A DNA stretch of 47,546 nucleotides from CAZAPG01 sp964486935 (lineage in GTDB: Bacteria; Chloroflexota; Anaerolineae; 4572-78; J111). The translations under genes were made by a program, and so were the position numbers. The DNA is taken from the NCBI GenBank assembly GCA_964486935.1, contig CAZAPG010000057.1, positions 1 through 47,546 on the forward strand, written 5' to 3'. Shown here in pieces: positions 1 to 7,636 of the stretch (the stretch's first letter is position 1; every line of letters starts with the position of its first letter). Under the pieces are notes generated by a model, which searched no databases, was not told the DNA's origin, and worked only from the letters and a program-made list of their open reading frames with translations.

Positions 1-6
1 TGTTAA

Positions 7-79
7 AGGGGTGTAGCTCAATTGGCAGAGCGTCGGTCTCCAAAACCGAAGGTTGCGGGTTCAATTCCTGCCACCCCTG
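7..79 (+). tRNA. tRNA-Trp (anticodon CCA)
   Basis: The sequence folds as a full cloverleaf. The acceptor stem pairs 7-13 with 72-78, and 79 is the discriminator base. The anticodon stem pairs 33-37 with 45-49 around a 7-nt loop with CCA at 40-42. The T arm pairs 55-59 with 67-71 around a TTCAATT loop. No CCA tail is encoded. Confidence 0.96.
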
Positions 80-81
80 TG

Positions 82-159
<78 letters not shown>

Positions 160-168
160 AATATCAAG

Positions 169-194
169 AAAGCGCCAATACCGGCGCTTTTTTT
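169..194 (+). terminator. Rho-independent terminator of the tRNA pair
   Basis: The stem AAAGCGCC (169-176) pairs with GGCGCTTT (183-190) around a 6-nt loop and runs into a T tract ending at 194. It lies 12 nt after tRNA-Gly, as expected for the end of the tRNA transcript. Confidence 0.85.
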
Positions 195-269
195 GATTCA
201 GTCAAATTTGTTAGAATAATGCGGATAGTATATCTTTAAAAATAATTACTTGAGGAGGGATAAACTCTT

Positions 270-1409
270 ATGGATTTTAATGCTCGTCTTAAAAAATTTC
301 AGCAGCACATTCAAAATTCGGTTGACCTGGTTTTTCTGCCGATTTCGTCAGACTTGTTTTATCTGACCGGCGTGCCCCGCGAGATGCCCAGCTTTGGGGC
401 CATTTTGCATCCCGGTATGTGGATAGAGGGAGCCTGGTTGACCCCTGAAGCCGGCCCGGTGCTGGCCTTACCGCGCATGACCGCCGAGTTTGGCGGTCGC
501 AGCAGTTTAAATGTTGACTTGCGCGTCTTGGGCGATCATGATGACCCGGCCACGCTGCTGCGAGATATTCTGACCGGACTCAAAGTGCCGGCCAAACCAC
601 GCATTGCCGTTAGCGATTCAACGCGAGGGGAAACGCTGGTCGGTTTGCAAAGCCTTTACCCGGAGGCCAAATTCAGTTCGGCAACGGCGTTGCTCAATTC
701 TTTGCGCCGTATCAAAAGCGATGAAGAAATTGCCATGATGCGTCGCGCCGGAGAAGTTACCGAAGCCGCCTTTGCGGCGGTGCTCAAGCAACTGAAACAT
801 GGCATGACAGAGTTAGATGTTATCAGTGAAGTTGACCTGCAACTGCGGCGACACGGCGCGCTAGGGCCATCATTTGTTACCTCCATGTATAATTCTGGCC
901 CTAATTATGAACTGATTTTTGGCAAACGCGAGGAAAAATGGTTGCGCCGGTTAGAGCCTCCGGTGGCCTTGCTGTTTGATTTTGGGGCAGCCTTTAAAGA
1001 TTATTGCTACGATTACGGTCGCACCGTAGCCTTTGGCCAACCCGACCAGGAATTTCAACGGGTTTTTGACCTGGTCATGCAATCCCAGGCCGCCGGCATT
1101 GCCGCGCTTAAGGCCGGCAACACCACCGCCCAGGCCGACGCCGCCGCCCGCGCCGTGATTGAAGAGGCGGGCTACGGCCAGGCTTTTCGGCACCGGTTGG
1201 GGCACGGAATTGGCATCGATGTTCATGAAGCGCCCTTTTTAACCGCCAGCGACCATACCCCGCTGGAGCCGGGGATGCTTTTTACCGTGGAGCCAAGCAT
1301 TATGCAATTTGGCAATTTTTCGGCCAGGGTAGAGGATGTGGTCGTGGCTGGTCAGAATGGCGGCCAACCGCTCACAAGCGGATACCAGACGTTGCAGGTG
1401 ATTGATTAA
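270..1409 (+). CDS. M24 family metallopeptidase (Xaa-Pro aminopeptidase/dipeptidase-like)
   Basis: A 379-aa cytoplasmic 'pita-bread' peptidase of the M24 family, which removes residues next to proline using two metal ions. The N-terminal creatinase-like domain spans about 1-140 and the catalytic domain about 150-379. All five metal ligands can be placed: D237 (FDFG), D248 (DYGRT), H312 (GHGIG), E341 (VEPS) and E355 (RVEDV), so it should be active. The ATG at 270 follows a GAGGAGGG ribosome site at good spacing. The gene stands alone between the tRNAs and the LacI promoter. Some M24 homologues act on creatine or are inactive, so the exact substrate is not settled; there is no evident link to inositol use. 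Confidence 0.9.
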   Translation: MDFNARLKKFQQHIQNSVDLVFLPISSDLFYLTGVPREMPSFGAILHPGMWIEGAWLTPEAGPVLALPRMTAEFGGRSSLNVDLRVLGDHDDPATLLRDILTGLKVPAKPRIAVSDSTRGETLVGLQSLYPEAKFSSATALLNSLRRIKSDEEIAMMRRAGEVTEAAFAAVLKQLKHGMTELDVISEVDLQLRRHGALGPSFVTSMYNSGPNYELIFGKREEKWLRRLEPPVALLFDFGAAFKDYCYDYGRTVAFGQPDQEFQRVFDLVMQSQAAGIAALKAGNTTAQADAAARAVIEEAGYGQAFRHRLGHGIGIDVHEAPFLTASDHTPLEPGMLFTVEPSIMQFGNFSARVEDVVVAGQNGGQPLTSGYQTLQVID

Positions 1410-1418
1410 TTTTGGTAG

Positions 1419-1447
1419 TTGACAACGTTTTTATCTTGTGATAATAT
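1419..1447 (+). promoter_or_regulatory. Sigma-70 type promoter of the regulator gene (extended -10)
   Basis: The -35 box TTGACA (1419-1424) is followed after 17 nt by the -10 box TAATAT (1442-1447), with an extended TG at 1439-1440. The transcription start is predicted near 1454, which is the first base of the palindromic operator. This is the clearest promoter in the window. Confidence 0.85.
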
Positions 1448-1453
1448 AGACGC

Positions 1454-1475
1454 ATTATGCACACGTGTGCATAAT
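1454..1475. promoter_or_regulatory. 22-bp perfect palindromic operator, likely LacI-family binding site
   Basis: The half site ATTATGCACAC is followed directly by its exact reverse complement, with a central CG as is common for LacI-family operators. It lies immediately after the -10 box and covers the predicted start of transcription, so a bound repressor should block initiation. The adjacent gene encodes a LacI-type regulator, which suggests autoregulation and control of the inositol genes behind it. I found no second equally good copy elsewhere in the window. Confidence 0.85.
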
Positions 1476-1500
1476 CACTCAACTCCAACGAGGGAGCAGT

Positions 1501-2499
1501 GTGTCGGTTACTATTAAGGACATTGCCAGGGCCGCCGGGGTTTCACATACCACAGTTTCACGCGCGTTAAAAGGTAATCCGGCCATTAGCGCCGAAACCA
1601 CCCGCAAAATCCGTCAACTGGCCCGGCAAATGGGGTATATGCCCAGCGCCGTAGCCCAAAGCCTGCTCTCTCAACAAACCTGGACGATTGGCATGGTTGT
1701 TACCACCATTGCCGACCCTTTTGTAGTGCAGGTTGTAGAAGGCGTAGAACAGGTGGCCCAGGCCGCCAATTACAGCGTTTTTTTAACAACCTCTCATAAC
1801 AATCCCAGCCAGGAGATGGCGGTTGTAGAAACACTGCATCGTCGCCGGGTAGATGCCATTATTGTTGCCGCTTCTCGTGTGGGCAGTCTCTACAGTTCTC
1901 AACTTGGCCAGATTAAAGTGCCCATTGTTCTAATTAACAATCAGGAAGAGGGCGAATATCTGCACTCTGTAGCGGTAGATGATAGGCAGGGCGCAGAACT
2001 GGCCGTTAATCATCTGATTGCCCTGGGCCACCGGCGAATTGGCTACATCGCTGCCGATAATCGGCCCAAATCAAATCAGCGACGGTTAGCTGGCTACCAA
2101 ACCGCCCTTCAACAGGCCAATCTATCTCCAGACCCAACCCTGGTAGCCCAGCACATCTACGCCGAGACCGATTTTGAACAGGGCCGGGCCGGCTTGCAGC
2201 AATTGCTCCAGGCCCAGGTAACGGCTATTTTTTGTTACAACGATATGATTGCCATTGGGGTGTTGTCGGCTTGCCGGCAGCAAAATATCATTGTGCCCGG
2301 CCAGTTAAGCGTAATTGGTTTTGATGATATTGAACTGGCCCAATACGTTACGCCTCCTCTAACAACCATTGCTCAACCTCGACTAAAACTTGGACAGCTT
2401 GCCATGCAAATGACCCTTAACTTGCTTGAGGGTCAACAGGCGCAAGATAAAGTTTTGCCCGGTAAACTGGTAATTCGCCAGTCAGCCGGCTCCGGCTAA
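1501..2499 (+). CDS. LacI family transcriptional regulator of the inositol locus
   Basis: A 332-aa repressor. The N-terminal helix-turn-helix is typical (TIKDIARAAGVSHTTVSRAL, about 4-23), followed by the hinge region and a periplasmic-binding-protein-like effector domain to the C terminus. The GTG at 1501 is chosen because it follows the ribosome site GAGGGAG at 1491-1497 and makes the HTH begin at residue 3. An earlier in-frame GTG at 1465 lies inside the operator and before any ribosome site. The gene heads the inositol locus and 39 nt separate it from iolG. The inducer may be inositol or a catabolic intermediate; this is inferred from position only. Confidence 0.93.
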   Translation: MSVTIKDIARAAGVSHTTVSRALKGNPAISAETTRKIRQLARQMGYMPSAVAQSLLSQQTWTIGMVVTTIADPFVVQVVEGVEQVAQAANYSVFLTTSHNNPSQEMAVVETLHRRRVDAIIVAASRVGSLYSSQLGQIKVPIVLINNQEEGEYLHSVAVDDRQGAELAVNHLIALGHRRIGYIAADNRPKSNQRRLAGYQTALQQANLSPDPTLVAQHIYAETDFEQGRAGLQQLLQAQVTAIFCYNDMIAIGVLSACRQQNIIVPGQLSVIGFDDIELAQYVTPPLTTIAQPRLKLGQLAMQMTLNLLEGQQAQDKVLPGKLVIRQSAGSG

Positions 2500-2538
2500 A
2501 ATTCGATGCCGGTAATCATGTCATAGAGGACAAATACA

Positions 2539-3546
2539 ATGAATGTAGGACTCATCGGGACAGGCCGAATAGGCCGGGTGCATGCCGAAAACCTGGCCTA
2601 CCGCATTCCCCAGGCCAACCTGACAACCGTAACCGACGCTATTTTAGAGAGCGCCCAAAAATGCGCCGCCGATTTTCACATCCCTGCCGTGGCCCCAACC
2701 GCGCAGGCAATTTTTGATGACGCCTCAATTGACGCCGTCATCATCTGCACCAGCACCGATACCCACGCGCAACTTATTGTTCAGGCCGCCCAGGCCGGCA
2801 AACACATTTTTTGCGAAAAACCAATTGCCCTGAACCTGCAAAAAATAGACCACGCCCTTGAGGCCGTGGAAAATGCCGGCGTTAAATTGCAAATTGGCTT
2901 TAACCGCCGCTTTGACCCCAACTTTAAGCAGGCGAGAGAGCTGGTTGCCGCCGGAAAAATTGGCGCACCCCATATTGTGCGTATTACCAGCCGAGACCCC
3001 GCCCCACCCCCCCTTGAATATATCAAAGTGTCCGGCGGCATCTTTTTAGATATGACCATTCACGATTTTGATATGGCCCGTTTTTTGATTGGCGACGAGA
3101 TAGAAGAGGTTTTTGCGGCCGGCGGCGTGCTGGTTGACCCGGCCATTGGCCAGGCCGGCGATATTGACACGGCTGTAGTTACCTTGCGCTACGCCGGCGG
3201 AGCTATCGGCACTATTGATAACAGCCGCCGGGCCGTATACGGTTACGACCAGCGAGTAGAGGTATTTGGCTCCGAGGGCGGGGTGGTGGTTTCAAACAAC
3301 ACGCCCCACAACGCCGTGTACAGCAACGCCCAGGGGGTTCAGTCTGCCTTGCCGCTCTACTTTTTTTTAGAGCGCTATACCGAAGCCTACGTAGCCGAGA
3401 TGAAAGCCTTCATCGAAGCGATTCAAACCGACACGCCGCCGCCCGTCGCCGGCATGGATGGCCGGATTCCGGTAGTTATCGGGCTGGCAGCCTGGAAATC
3501 GTACCAGGAAAACAGGCCGGTAAAAATTAGCGAGATTGGCGCATAA
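2539..3546 (+). CDS. iolG: Inositol 2-dehydrogenase
   Basis: A 335-aa Gfo/Idh/MocA oxidoreductase that oxidises myo-inositol to scyllo-inosose with NAD+, the first catabolic step. The Rossmann motif GTGRIGRVHA begins at residue 7. EKP is at 93-95 with K94, and the catalytic pair D171/H175 lies in DMTIHDFD. The C-terminal stretch near 258-285 resembles IolG, and length matches the family (about 335-345 aa). The ATG follows GAGGA. The gene is 39 nt downstream of the LacI gene and may share its promoter. D-chiro-inositol activity, as in some IolG enzymes, is possible. Confidence 0.92.
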   Translation: MNVGLIGTGRIGRVHAENLAYRIPQANLTTVTDAILESAQKCAADFHIPAVAPTAQAIFDDASIDAVIICTSTDTHAQLIVQAAQAGKHIFCEKPIALNLQKIDHALEAVENAGVKLQIGFNRRFDPNFKQARELVAAGKIGAPHIVRITSRDPAPPPLEYIKVSGGIFLDMTIHDFDMARFLIGDEIEEVFAAGGVLVDPAIGQAGDIDTAVVTLRYAGGAIGTIDNSRRAVYGYDQRVEVFGSEGGVVVSNNTPHNAVYSNAQGVQSALPLYFFLERYTEAYVAEMKAFIEAIQTDTPPPVAGMDGRIPVVIGLAAWKSYQENRPVKISEIGA

Positions 3547-3939
3547 CGCCTGAAGGGGCGTTTGCCGGCCCTTAATCAACCTGATGCAGCCGGCATCAAA
3601 AACCTGTTCGACATGCCATTTGACGGCCATTTCCAGGCCAACCGGCAAATAACCACATCCGTTCGGGTCTCTTTTAGAATACCAACAATATTATTTGGTA
3701 ATAAATTACACCTATGAAAAAAGATGGATGAGTCCCAAAGCTTGCTTTGGTATACCACCAGAGCAAACTCTGGACTCCTTATCCTTTTTCATTCGTGTTA
3801 CTGTCCCGCTTAAGCAAATAGTTGCTTGTTTTACACCGCATTATTCTTTGAAAGGGGGGATGCTTATTCATATAAATAAGTTGATGTCAGGTTCAGGTTC
3901 AAACTTTCATTGGTATTAAATAAACGAGGAGGAAAGTAA
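3547..3939 (+). other. 393-bp gap between iolG and the transporter genes, with palindromic structures
   Basis: No convincing gene is seen. The gap holds an inverted repeat TACCAA/TTGGTA (3680-3685/3695-3700), a compact three-stem structure at 3730-3777 described separately, and a hairpin AAGCAA/TTGCTT (3812-3817/3822-3827). It ends in a strong ribosome site GAGGAGGA at 3927-3934 before the lipoprotein gene. Its length suggests a separate promoter or RNA-level control for the transporter, but I could not assign a good -35/-10 pair. Confidence 0.6.
3730..3777 (+). repeat. Compact three-way-junction palindrome
   Basis: GAGTC (3730-3734) pairs with GACTC (3773-3777) and encloses two hairpins: CCAAAG-CTTG-CTTTGG (3735-3750) and CCAGAG-CAAA-CTCTGG (3758-3773). 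The outer stem shares a base with the second hairpin, so one end must fray. The two hairpins have tetraloops and a short TATACCA linker. This may be an interspersed palindromic repeat or a leader RNA structure of the transporter genes; no known riboswitch class was recognised. Confidence 0.55.
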
Positions 3940-5079
3940 GTGATTACCAAAAAATCAATCTGGTTGGTTGTCGGTTTGCTGGTGGCCGCGTTTTTGAGCG
4001 CCTGTACTCAAACCCAGGTAGTTGAAAAGGTTGAAACCGTAGAAGTAGAAAAAGTTGTTACCGTAGAGGTAGAAAAAGAAGTAGAAAAAATTGTTACGGT
4101 TGAAGTAGAGGCTGAAGCTGCTGAAGAAATGGCCGCTACCGAAGAAGCTATGGAAGAAACCACCCAGGAAACCGCTGCTCCTGCCGCGCAAACCAGCCGC
4201 AGCGATATCAGAATTGTGGTGGTGAGCCACGGGCAGGCTTCGGACCCGTTCTGGTCGGTGGTGAAAAATGGGGTTGACCAGGCCGCAGCCGATATGGGCG
4301 TTACCGTAGAGTACCAGGCCCCCCAAACTTTTGATATGGTGGCCATGTCTCAGTTGATTGATGCCGCCGTGGCCTCTCAGCCCGATGGGTTAGTGGTTTC
4401 CATTCCCGACGCATCGGCCCTGGGCGATTCAATTCGGGCCGCGATTGACGCCGGCATCCCGGTCATCTCCATGAACTCCGGCAGCGACGTAGCCAAAGAT
4501 TTGGGTATTCTTGTGCATGTTGGCCAAACCGAATACGAAGCCGGTTTTGGCGGCGGCGAGCGCATGGCCGCTGCCGGTGTAACCAATGCTTTGTGTGTTA
4601 ACCAGGAAGTGGGCAACGTGGCGCTTGACCTGCGCTGCCAGGGCTTTACCGACGCCATGGCCGAAGCCGGAGCCACCGTTGAGGTGCTGGCCGTTGATTT
4701 GGCCGACCCCATCGACTCTCAGCAGCGCATTGCCGCCGCTCTAACCTCCAACCCCGATATCAACGGCGTGTTAACGCTTGGGCCTACCGGCGCTGCCCCG
4801 GCCCTGGCCGCGTTAGAAGAGGGCGGGCTGCTTGGCCAGATTCAATTAGCCACGTTTGACCTCTCGCCGGAGGTGCTGGAAGCCGTTCGCGATGGCAATA
4901 TGCTGTTTGCCATTGACCAGCAGCAATATATTCAGGGGTATCTGCCCATTGTGCTGCTGACCCTGTACAACACCAACCTCAACACCATTGCCAACGATGT
5001 GTTGATGACCGGCCCCGGCTTTGTTACCCAGGATACCGCCGCCCAGGTTATTGAACTGAGCGCCGCCGGTACCCGGTAG
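3940..5079 (+). CDS. Sugar/inositol ABC transporter substrate-binding lipoprotein
   Basis: A 379-aa lipoprotein that should deliver inositol or a related polyol to the ABC importer. A signal peptide with lipobox LSAC puts the acylated Cys at residue 22. A highly charged tether rich in VEKV/VEVE repeats follows (about 24-65), a style common in Chloroflexota binding proteins. The type I periplasmic-binding fold (RbsB-like) covers about 90-379, with the typical start RIVVVSHGQASDPFW. Start is GTG 3940 behind GAGGAGGA. The permease follows after an 89-nt gap containing a strong hairpin, which may keep this protein at higher level than the membrane parts. Substrate is inferred from the flanking iol genes. 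Confidence 0.9.
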   Translation: MITKKSIWLVVGLLVAAFLSACTQTQVVEKVETVEVEKVVTVEVEKEVEKIVTVEVEAEAAEEMAATEEAMEETTQETAAPAAQTSRSDIRIVVVSHGQASDPFWSVVKNGVDQAAADMGVTVEYQAPQTFDMVAMSQLIDAAVASQPDGLVVSIPDASALGDSIRAAIDAGIPVISMNSGSDVAKDLGILVHVGQTEYEAGFGGGERMAAAGVTNALCVNQEVGNVALDLRCQGFTDAMAEAGATVEVLAVDLADPIDSQQRIAAALTSNPDINGVLTLGPTGAAPALAALEEGGLLGQIQLATFDLSPEVLEAVRDGNMLFAIDQQQYIQGYLPIVLLTLYNTNLNTIANDVLMTGPGFVTQDTAAQVIELSAAGTR

Positions 5080-5085
5080 TTAACC

Positions 5086-5124
5086 AAGAGGTCGGGGTAG
5101 AGCCTACCCCGGCCTCTTTCTTTC
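5086..5124 (+). terminator. Intra-operon hairpin after the binding-protein gene (attenuator-like)
   Basis: A 15-bp stem (5086-5100 with 5104-5118, one G-T wobble, 3-nt loop) begins 6 nt after the stop codon and is followed by a pyrimidine run TTCTTTC. It may act as a partial terminator or as a 3' barrier that protects the binding-protein message. Confidence 0.7.
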
Positions 5125-5168
5125 AATGATGATACACGGTTGTAAAATTTTACAAAGGAGTAGAAACT

Positions 5169-6218
5169 ATGGCCACAACCACCGTTACCAAAACCTCCGA
5201 TGAACGCCTGGTTGAAGCGGGGGTCTTAAAACGTCTACTCAGCCGGCCAGAATTGGGGGCTTTGGCCGGGGCGATTGTTGTTTGGATATTCTTCGCGCTG
5301 GTCTCTCCCAATGCCTGGTTTAGCATGAGAGGCACCGCTACCTACCTGGAGGTGGCTGCCAACCTGGGTATCGTCGCCGTGCCGGTTGCCCTGCTGATGA
5401 TTGGCGGCGAGTTCGATTTATCGGTTGGCTCAATTGTGGGCTTTACCGGAGCGATTATGGCCATTCTGGCCACTCAATTTGGCGTGCCGTTATGGTTGGG
5501 CGCGTTGGTAGCGCTGGCGTTTGCTCTGGCTGTGGGCTGGATCAACGGCGTGATGGTAATCAAAACCGGGCTGCCATCCTTTATTATTACATTGGGTAGT
5601 TTGTTCATTATCCGGGGGTTGACCATTGGGGTTACCCGGCTCATGACCGGGCGTACCCAATTGGGGGGGCTGGATAGCATGGCCGGTTATGATTTTATGC
5701 AGGTTATTTTTGCCAGCAGCATTCCAATTTTTGGGGCCAATTTCCGCATTTCAATTTTCTGGTGGCTGCTGGTGGGCGCCATTGCCACCTGGATTTTGCT
5801 GCGAACGCAAATTGGCAACTGGATTTTTGGCGCCGGCGGTTCGGCCCAGTCGGCCCGGCAGGTGGGGGTGCCGGTCAACCGGCTTAAAATTGGCCTGTTT
5901 ATGGCTACGGCCGGCTCGGCCTGGCTGCTGGCCATCACCCAGGTGATTACCGTCAAATCGGCCGACACGCTGCGCGGCGAGCAGCTTGAATTTCAGGCCA
6001 TTATTGCCGCGGTCATTGGCGGCAACCTGCTAACCGGCGGTTACGGCAGCGCCATTGGGGCCATTCTGGGCGCGTTAATTATTGGCATGGTGCGGCAGGG
6101 GGTTGTGTTTGCCGGCGTGTCAGCCGACTGGTTTCTGGTATTTATGGGCGCAATGTTAATTATTGCCGTGTTAATTAACAACTATATCAGAAGAAAAGCG
6201 GAGGCAGCAAGAAAATGA
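5169..6218 (+). CDS. ABC transporter permease (ribose/xylose/inositol type)
   Basis: A 349-aa integral membrane protein of the BPD_transp_2 family (RbsC/XylH type) with about nine or ten hydrophobic segments. The family-typical stretches MIGGEFDLSVGS near 78-89 and VIGGNLLTGGYGS near 282-294 are present. It forms the translocation channel for the substrate delivered by the upstream lipoprotein. The ATG at 5169 follows AAAGGAG. The stop overlaps the ATPase start by 4 nt (ATGA), so the two are translationally coupled. Confidence 0.92.
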   Translation: MATTTVTKTSDERLVEAGVLKRLLSRPELGALAGAIVVWIFFALVSPNAWFSMRGTATYLEVAANLGIVAVPVALLMIGGEFDLSVGSIVGFTGAIMAILATQFGVPLWLGALVALAFALAVGWINGVMVIKTGLPSFIITLGSLFIIRGLTIGVTRLMTGRTQLGGLDSMAGYDFMQVIFASSIPIFGANFRISIFWWLLVGAIATWILLRTQIGNWIFGAGGSAQSARQVGVPVNRLKIGLFMATAGSAWLLAITQVITVKSADTLRGEQLEFQAIIAAVIGGNLLTGGYGSAIGAILGALIIGMVRQGVVFAGVSADWFLVFMGAMLIIAVLINNYIRRKAEAARK

Positions 6219-7114
6219 GTCAAAACGGCGTTCCTAATATCGAGGTTAAAAATATCTCAAAATATTTTGGTAGCGTAATTGCGCTGAACGACGTGTCGAT
6301 GTCGGTTTACCCCGGCGAGGTAATGTGCCTGCTGGGGGATAACGGCGCGGGCAAATCAACCCTCATTAAAACGCTGGCCGGCGTGCACCGCCCCAGCGAG
6401 GGCCAATATCTGGTTGAAGGTGCAGAAGTTGAGTTTGACTCGCCCCGCGACGCCTTAAACCGGGGCATTGCCACCGTTTACCAGGATTTGGCCATGATTC
6501 CGCTAATGAGCATTGCCCGCAACTTCTTTTTGGGATCGGAGCCAACCCGGGGCTGGGGCATCTTTAAAAGTTTTGATATAAAATTTGCCGCCAGAGTAGC
6601 CAAAGAAGAAATGGCCAAAATGGGCATTGATATCAGGGACCCTTCTCAGCCGGTCGGCACGCTCTCCGGCGGCGAGCGGCAATCGGTGGCTATTGCCCGC
6701 GCGGTTTATTTTGGGGCCAAAACCCTGATTCTCGACGAACCAACCGCCGCTCTGGGGGTCAAACAGGCCGGCACCGTGCTGCGCTACATTGCCCAGGCCA
6801 GGGCGCGCAATCTGGCCGTTATTTTTATTACCCATAACCCGCACCACGCCTACGCCGTGGGTGATAGGTTCACCATTCTCAAACGGGGCCGCACCTTTGG
6901 CACTTTCACCAAAGATGAGTTGAGCCGCGAGGAAATGGTCCGCATGATGTCTGGCGCGGATGAGCTGGACGCCTTAAGCCACGAACTTGAAGAATTTGAG
7001 CGCACCGATAAACTTAGAGGCGAAGGTCATCTGAGCGAAGTTGACCACGCCCTGGTTAAATCTTTAGAAGAGAGTGACGAGATTTTTTCTGAGCAACAAG
7101 ATGGAGACAAGTGA
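6215..7114 (+). CDS. ABC transporter ATP-binding protein (single-domain sugar importer ATPase)
   Basis: A 299-aa ATPase that powers the inositol/sugar importer. Walker A is GDNGAGKST (41-49), the signature is LSGGERQ (150-156), Walker B is LILDEP (171-176) and the switch His is H207. Only one ATPase domain is present, whereas RbsA-type subunits carry two; single-domain forms exist in FrcA-type systems, so a homodimer is expected. A charged tail (about 245-299) is rich in Glu and Asp. Its start overlaps the permease stop, and its stop overlaps the next start. Confidence 0.92.
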   Translation: MSQNGVPNIEVKNISKYFGSVIALNDVSMSVYPGEVMCLLGDNGAGKSTLIKTLAGVHRPSEGQYLVEGAEVEFDSPRDALNRGIATVYQDLAMIPLMSIARNFFLGSEPTRGWGIFKSFDIKFAARVAKEEMAKMGIDIRDPSQPVGTLSGGERQSVAIARAVYFGAKTLILDEPTAALGVKQAGTVLRYIAQARARNLAVIFITHNPHHAYAVGDRFTILKRGRTFGTFTKDELSREEMVRMMSGADELDALSHELEEFERTDKLRGEGHLSEVDHALVKSLEESDEIFSEQQDGDK

Positions 7115-7620
7115 TGGCAACCTTATCACCCTGGCAAATATATGATTTGCTCAACCGCCCCAAACCGCTCTGGCTGGCCGGCTGCGATTTAAGCAGCGCA
7201 TATTTACGGGGAGCCAATTTAATTGAAGCCGACCTGCACGAAGCTAACCTGAGCGGGGCCAATCTGACCGAGGCCAATTTAAGCGGGGCCAACCTGGCCG
7301 GGGCTAATTTACAGGGAGCCAATTTAAGCAGCGCCAACCTGCGGGGGTGTAACCTGGCCGGGGCCAACCTGTCAGAGGCCAATTTGTACGAGGCCAATCT
7401 CCGTGAAGCGCACGCAATAAAAGCCAATTTAAGCAATGCCAACTTAAGCGACGCCCTGCTGCGGCAAACCGTTTTGAAAGAGGCTAACCTGACCAATGCC
7501 AATCTGGAAGGCGCTCACTTGCGCGGCGCTAATCTGTTTGAAGCAAAACTTGACGGAGCCAGGCTGGAAAATGCTTACCTGCGCGGCGCAATGAAACCCA
7601 ACGGCGATATTTATGAGTAA
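7114..7620 (+). CDS. Pentapeptide repeat protein inside the inositol operon
   Basis: A 168-aa soluble protein made almost wholly of A(N/D)LXX pentapeptides from about residue 22 to 160, which fold into a right-handed square beta-helix. There is no signal peptide. The ATG at 7114 is preferred over the GTG at 7111 because GGAGA (7103-7107) is then 6 nt away. The start overlaps the ATPase stop TGA, and 16 nt separate its end from the next oxidoreductase. Tight coupling to the ATPase suggests a role linked to the transporter or pathway, such as scaffolding, but no function is known. Qnr-like topoisomerase protection is possible in principle, with nothing here to support it. Confidence 0.85.
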   Translation: MATLSPWQIYDLLNRPKPLWLAGCDLSSAYLRGANLIEADLHEANLSGANLTEANLSGANLAGANLQGANLSSANLRGCNLAGANLSEANLYEANLREAHAIKANLSNANLSDALLRQTVLKEANLTNANLEGAHLRGANLFEAKLDGARLENAYLRGAMKPNGDIYE

Positions 7621-7636
7621 TATAGGAGTTTAGCCT

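Noticed and set aside
1465..1500. Upstream GTG start for the LacI regulator
   Set aside because: It lies inside the operator palindrome and lacks a ribosome site; GTG 1501 has GAGGGAG upstream and places the HTH at the N terminus.
3695..3919. Small + strand open frame in the gap before the transporter
   Set aside because: It runs through palindromes, has no good ribosome site and no recognisable protein features.
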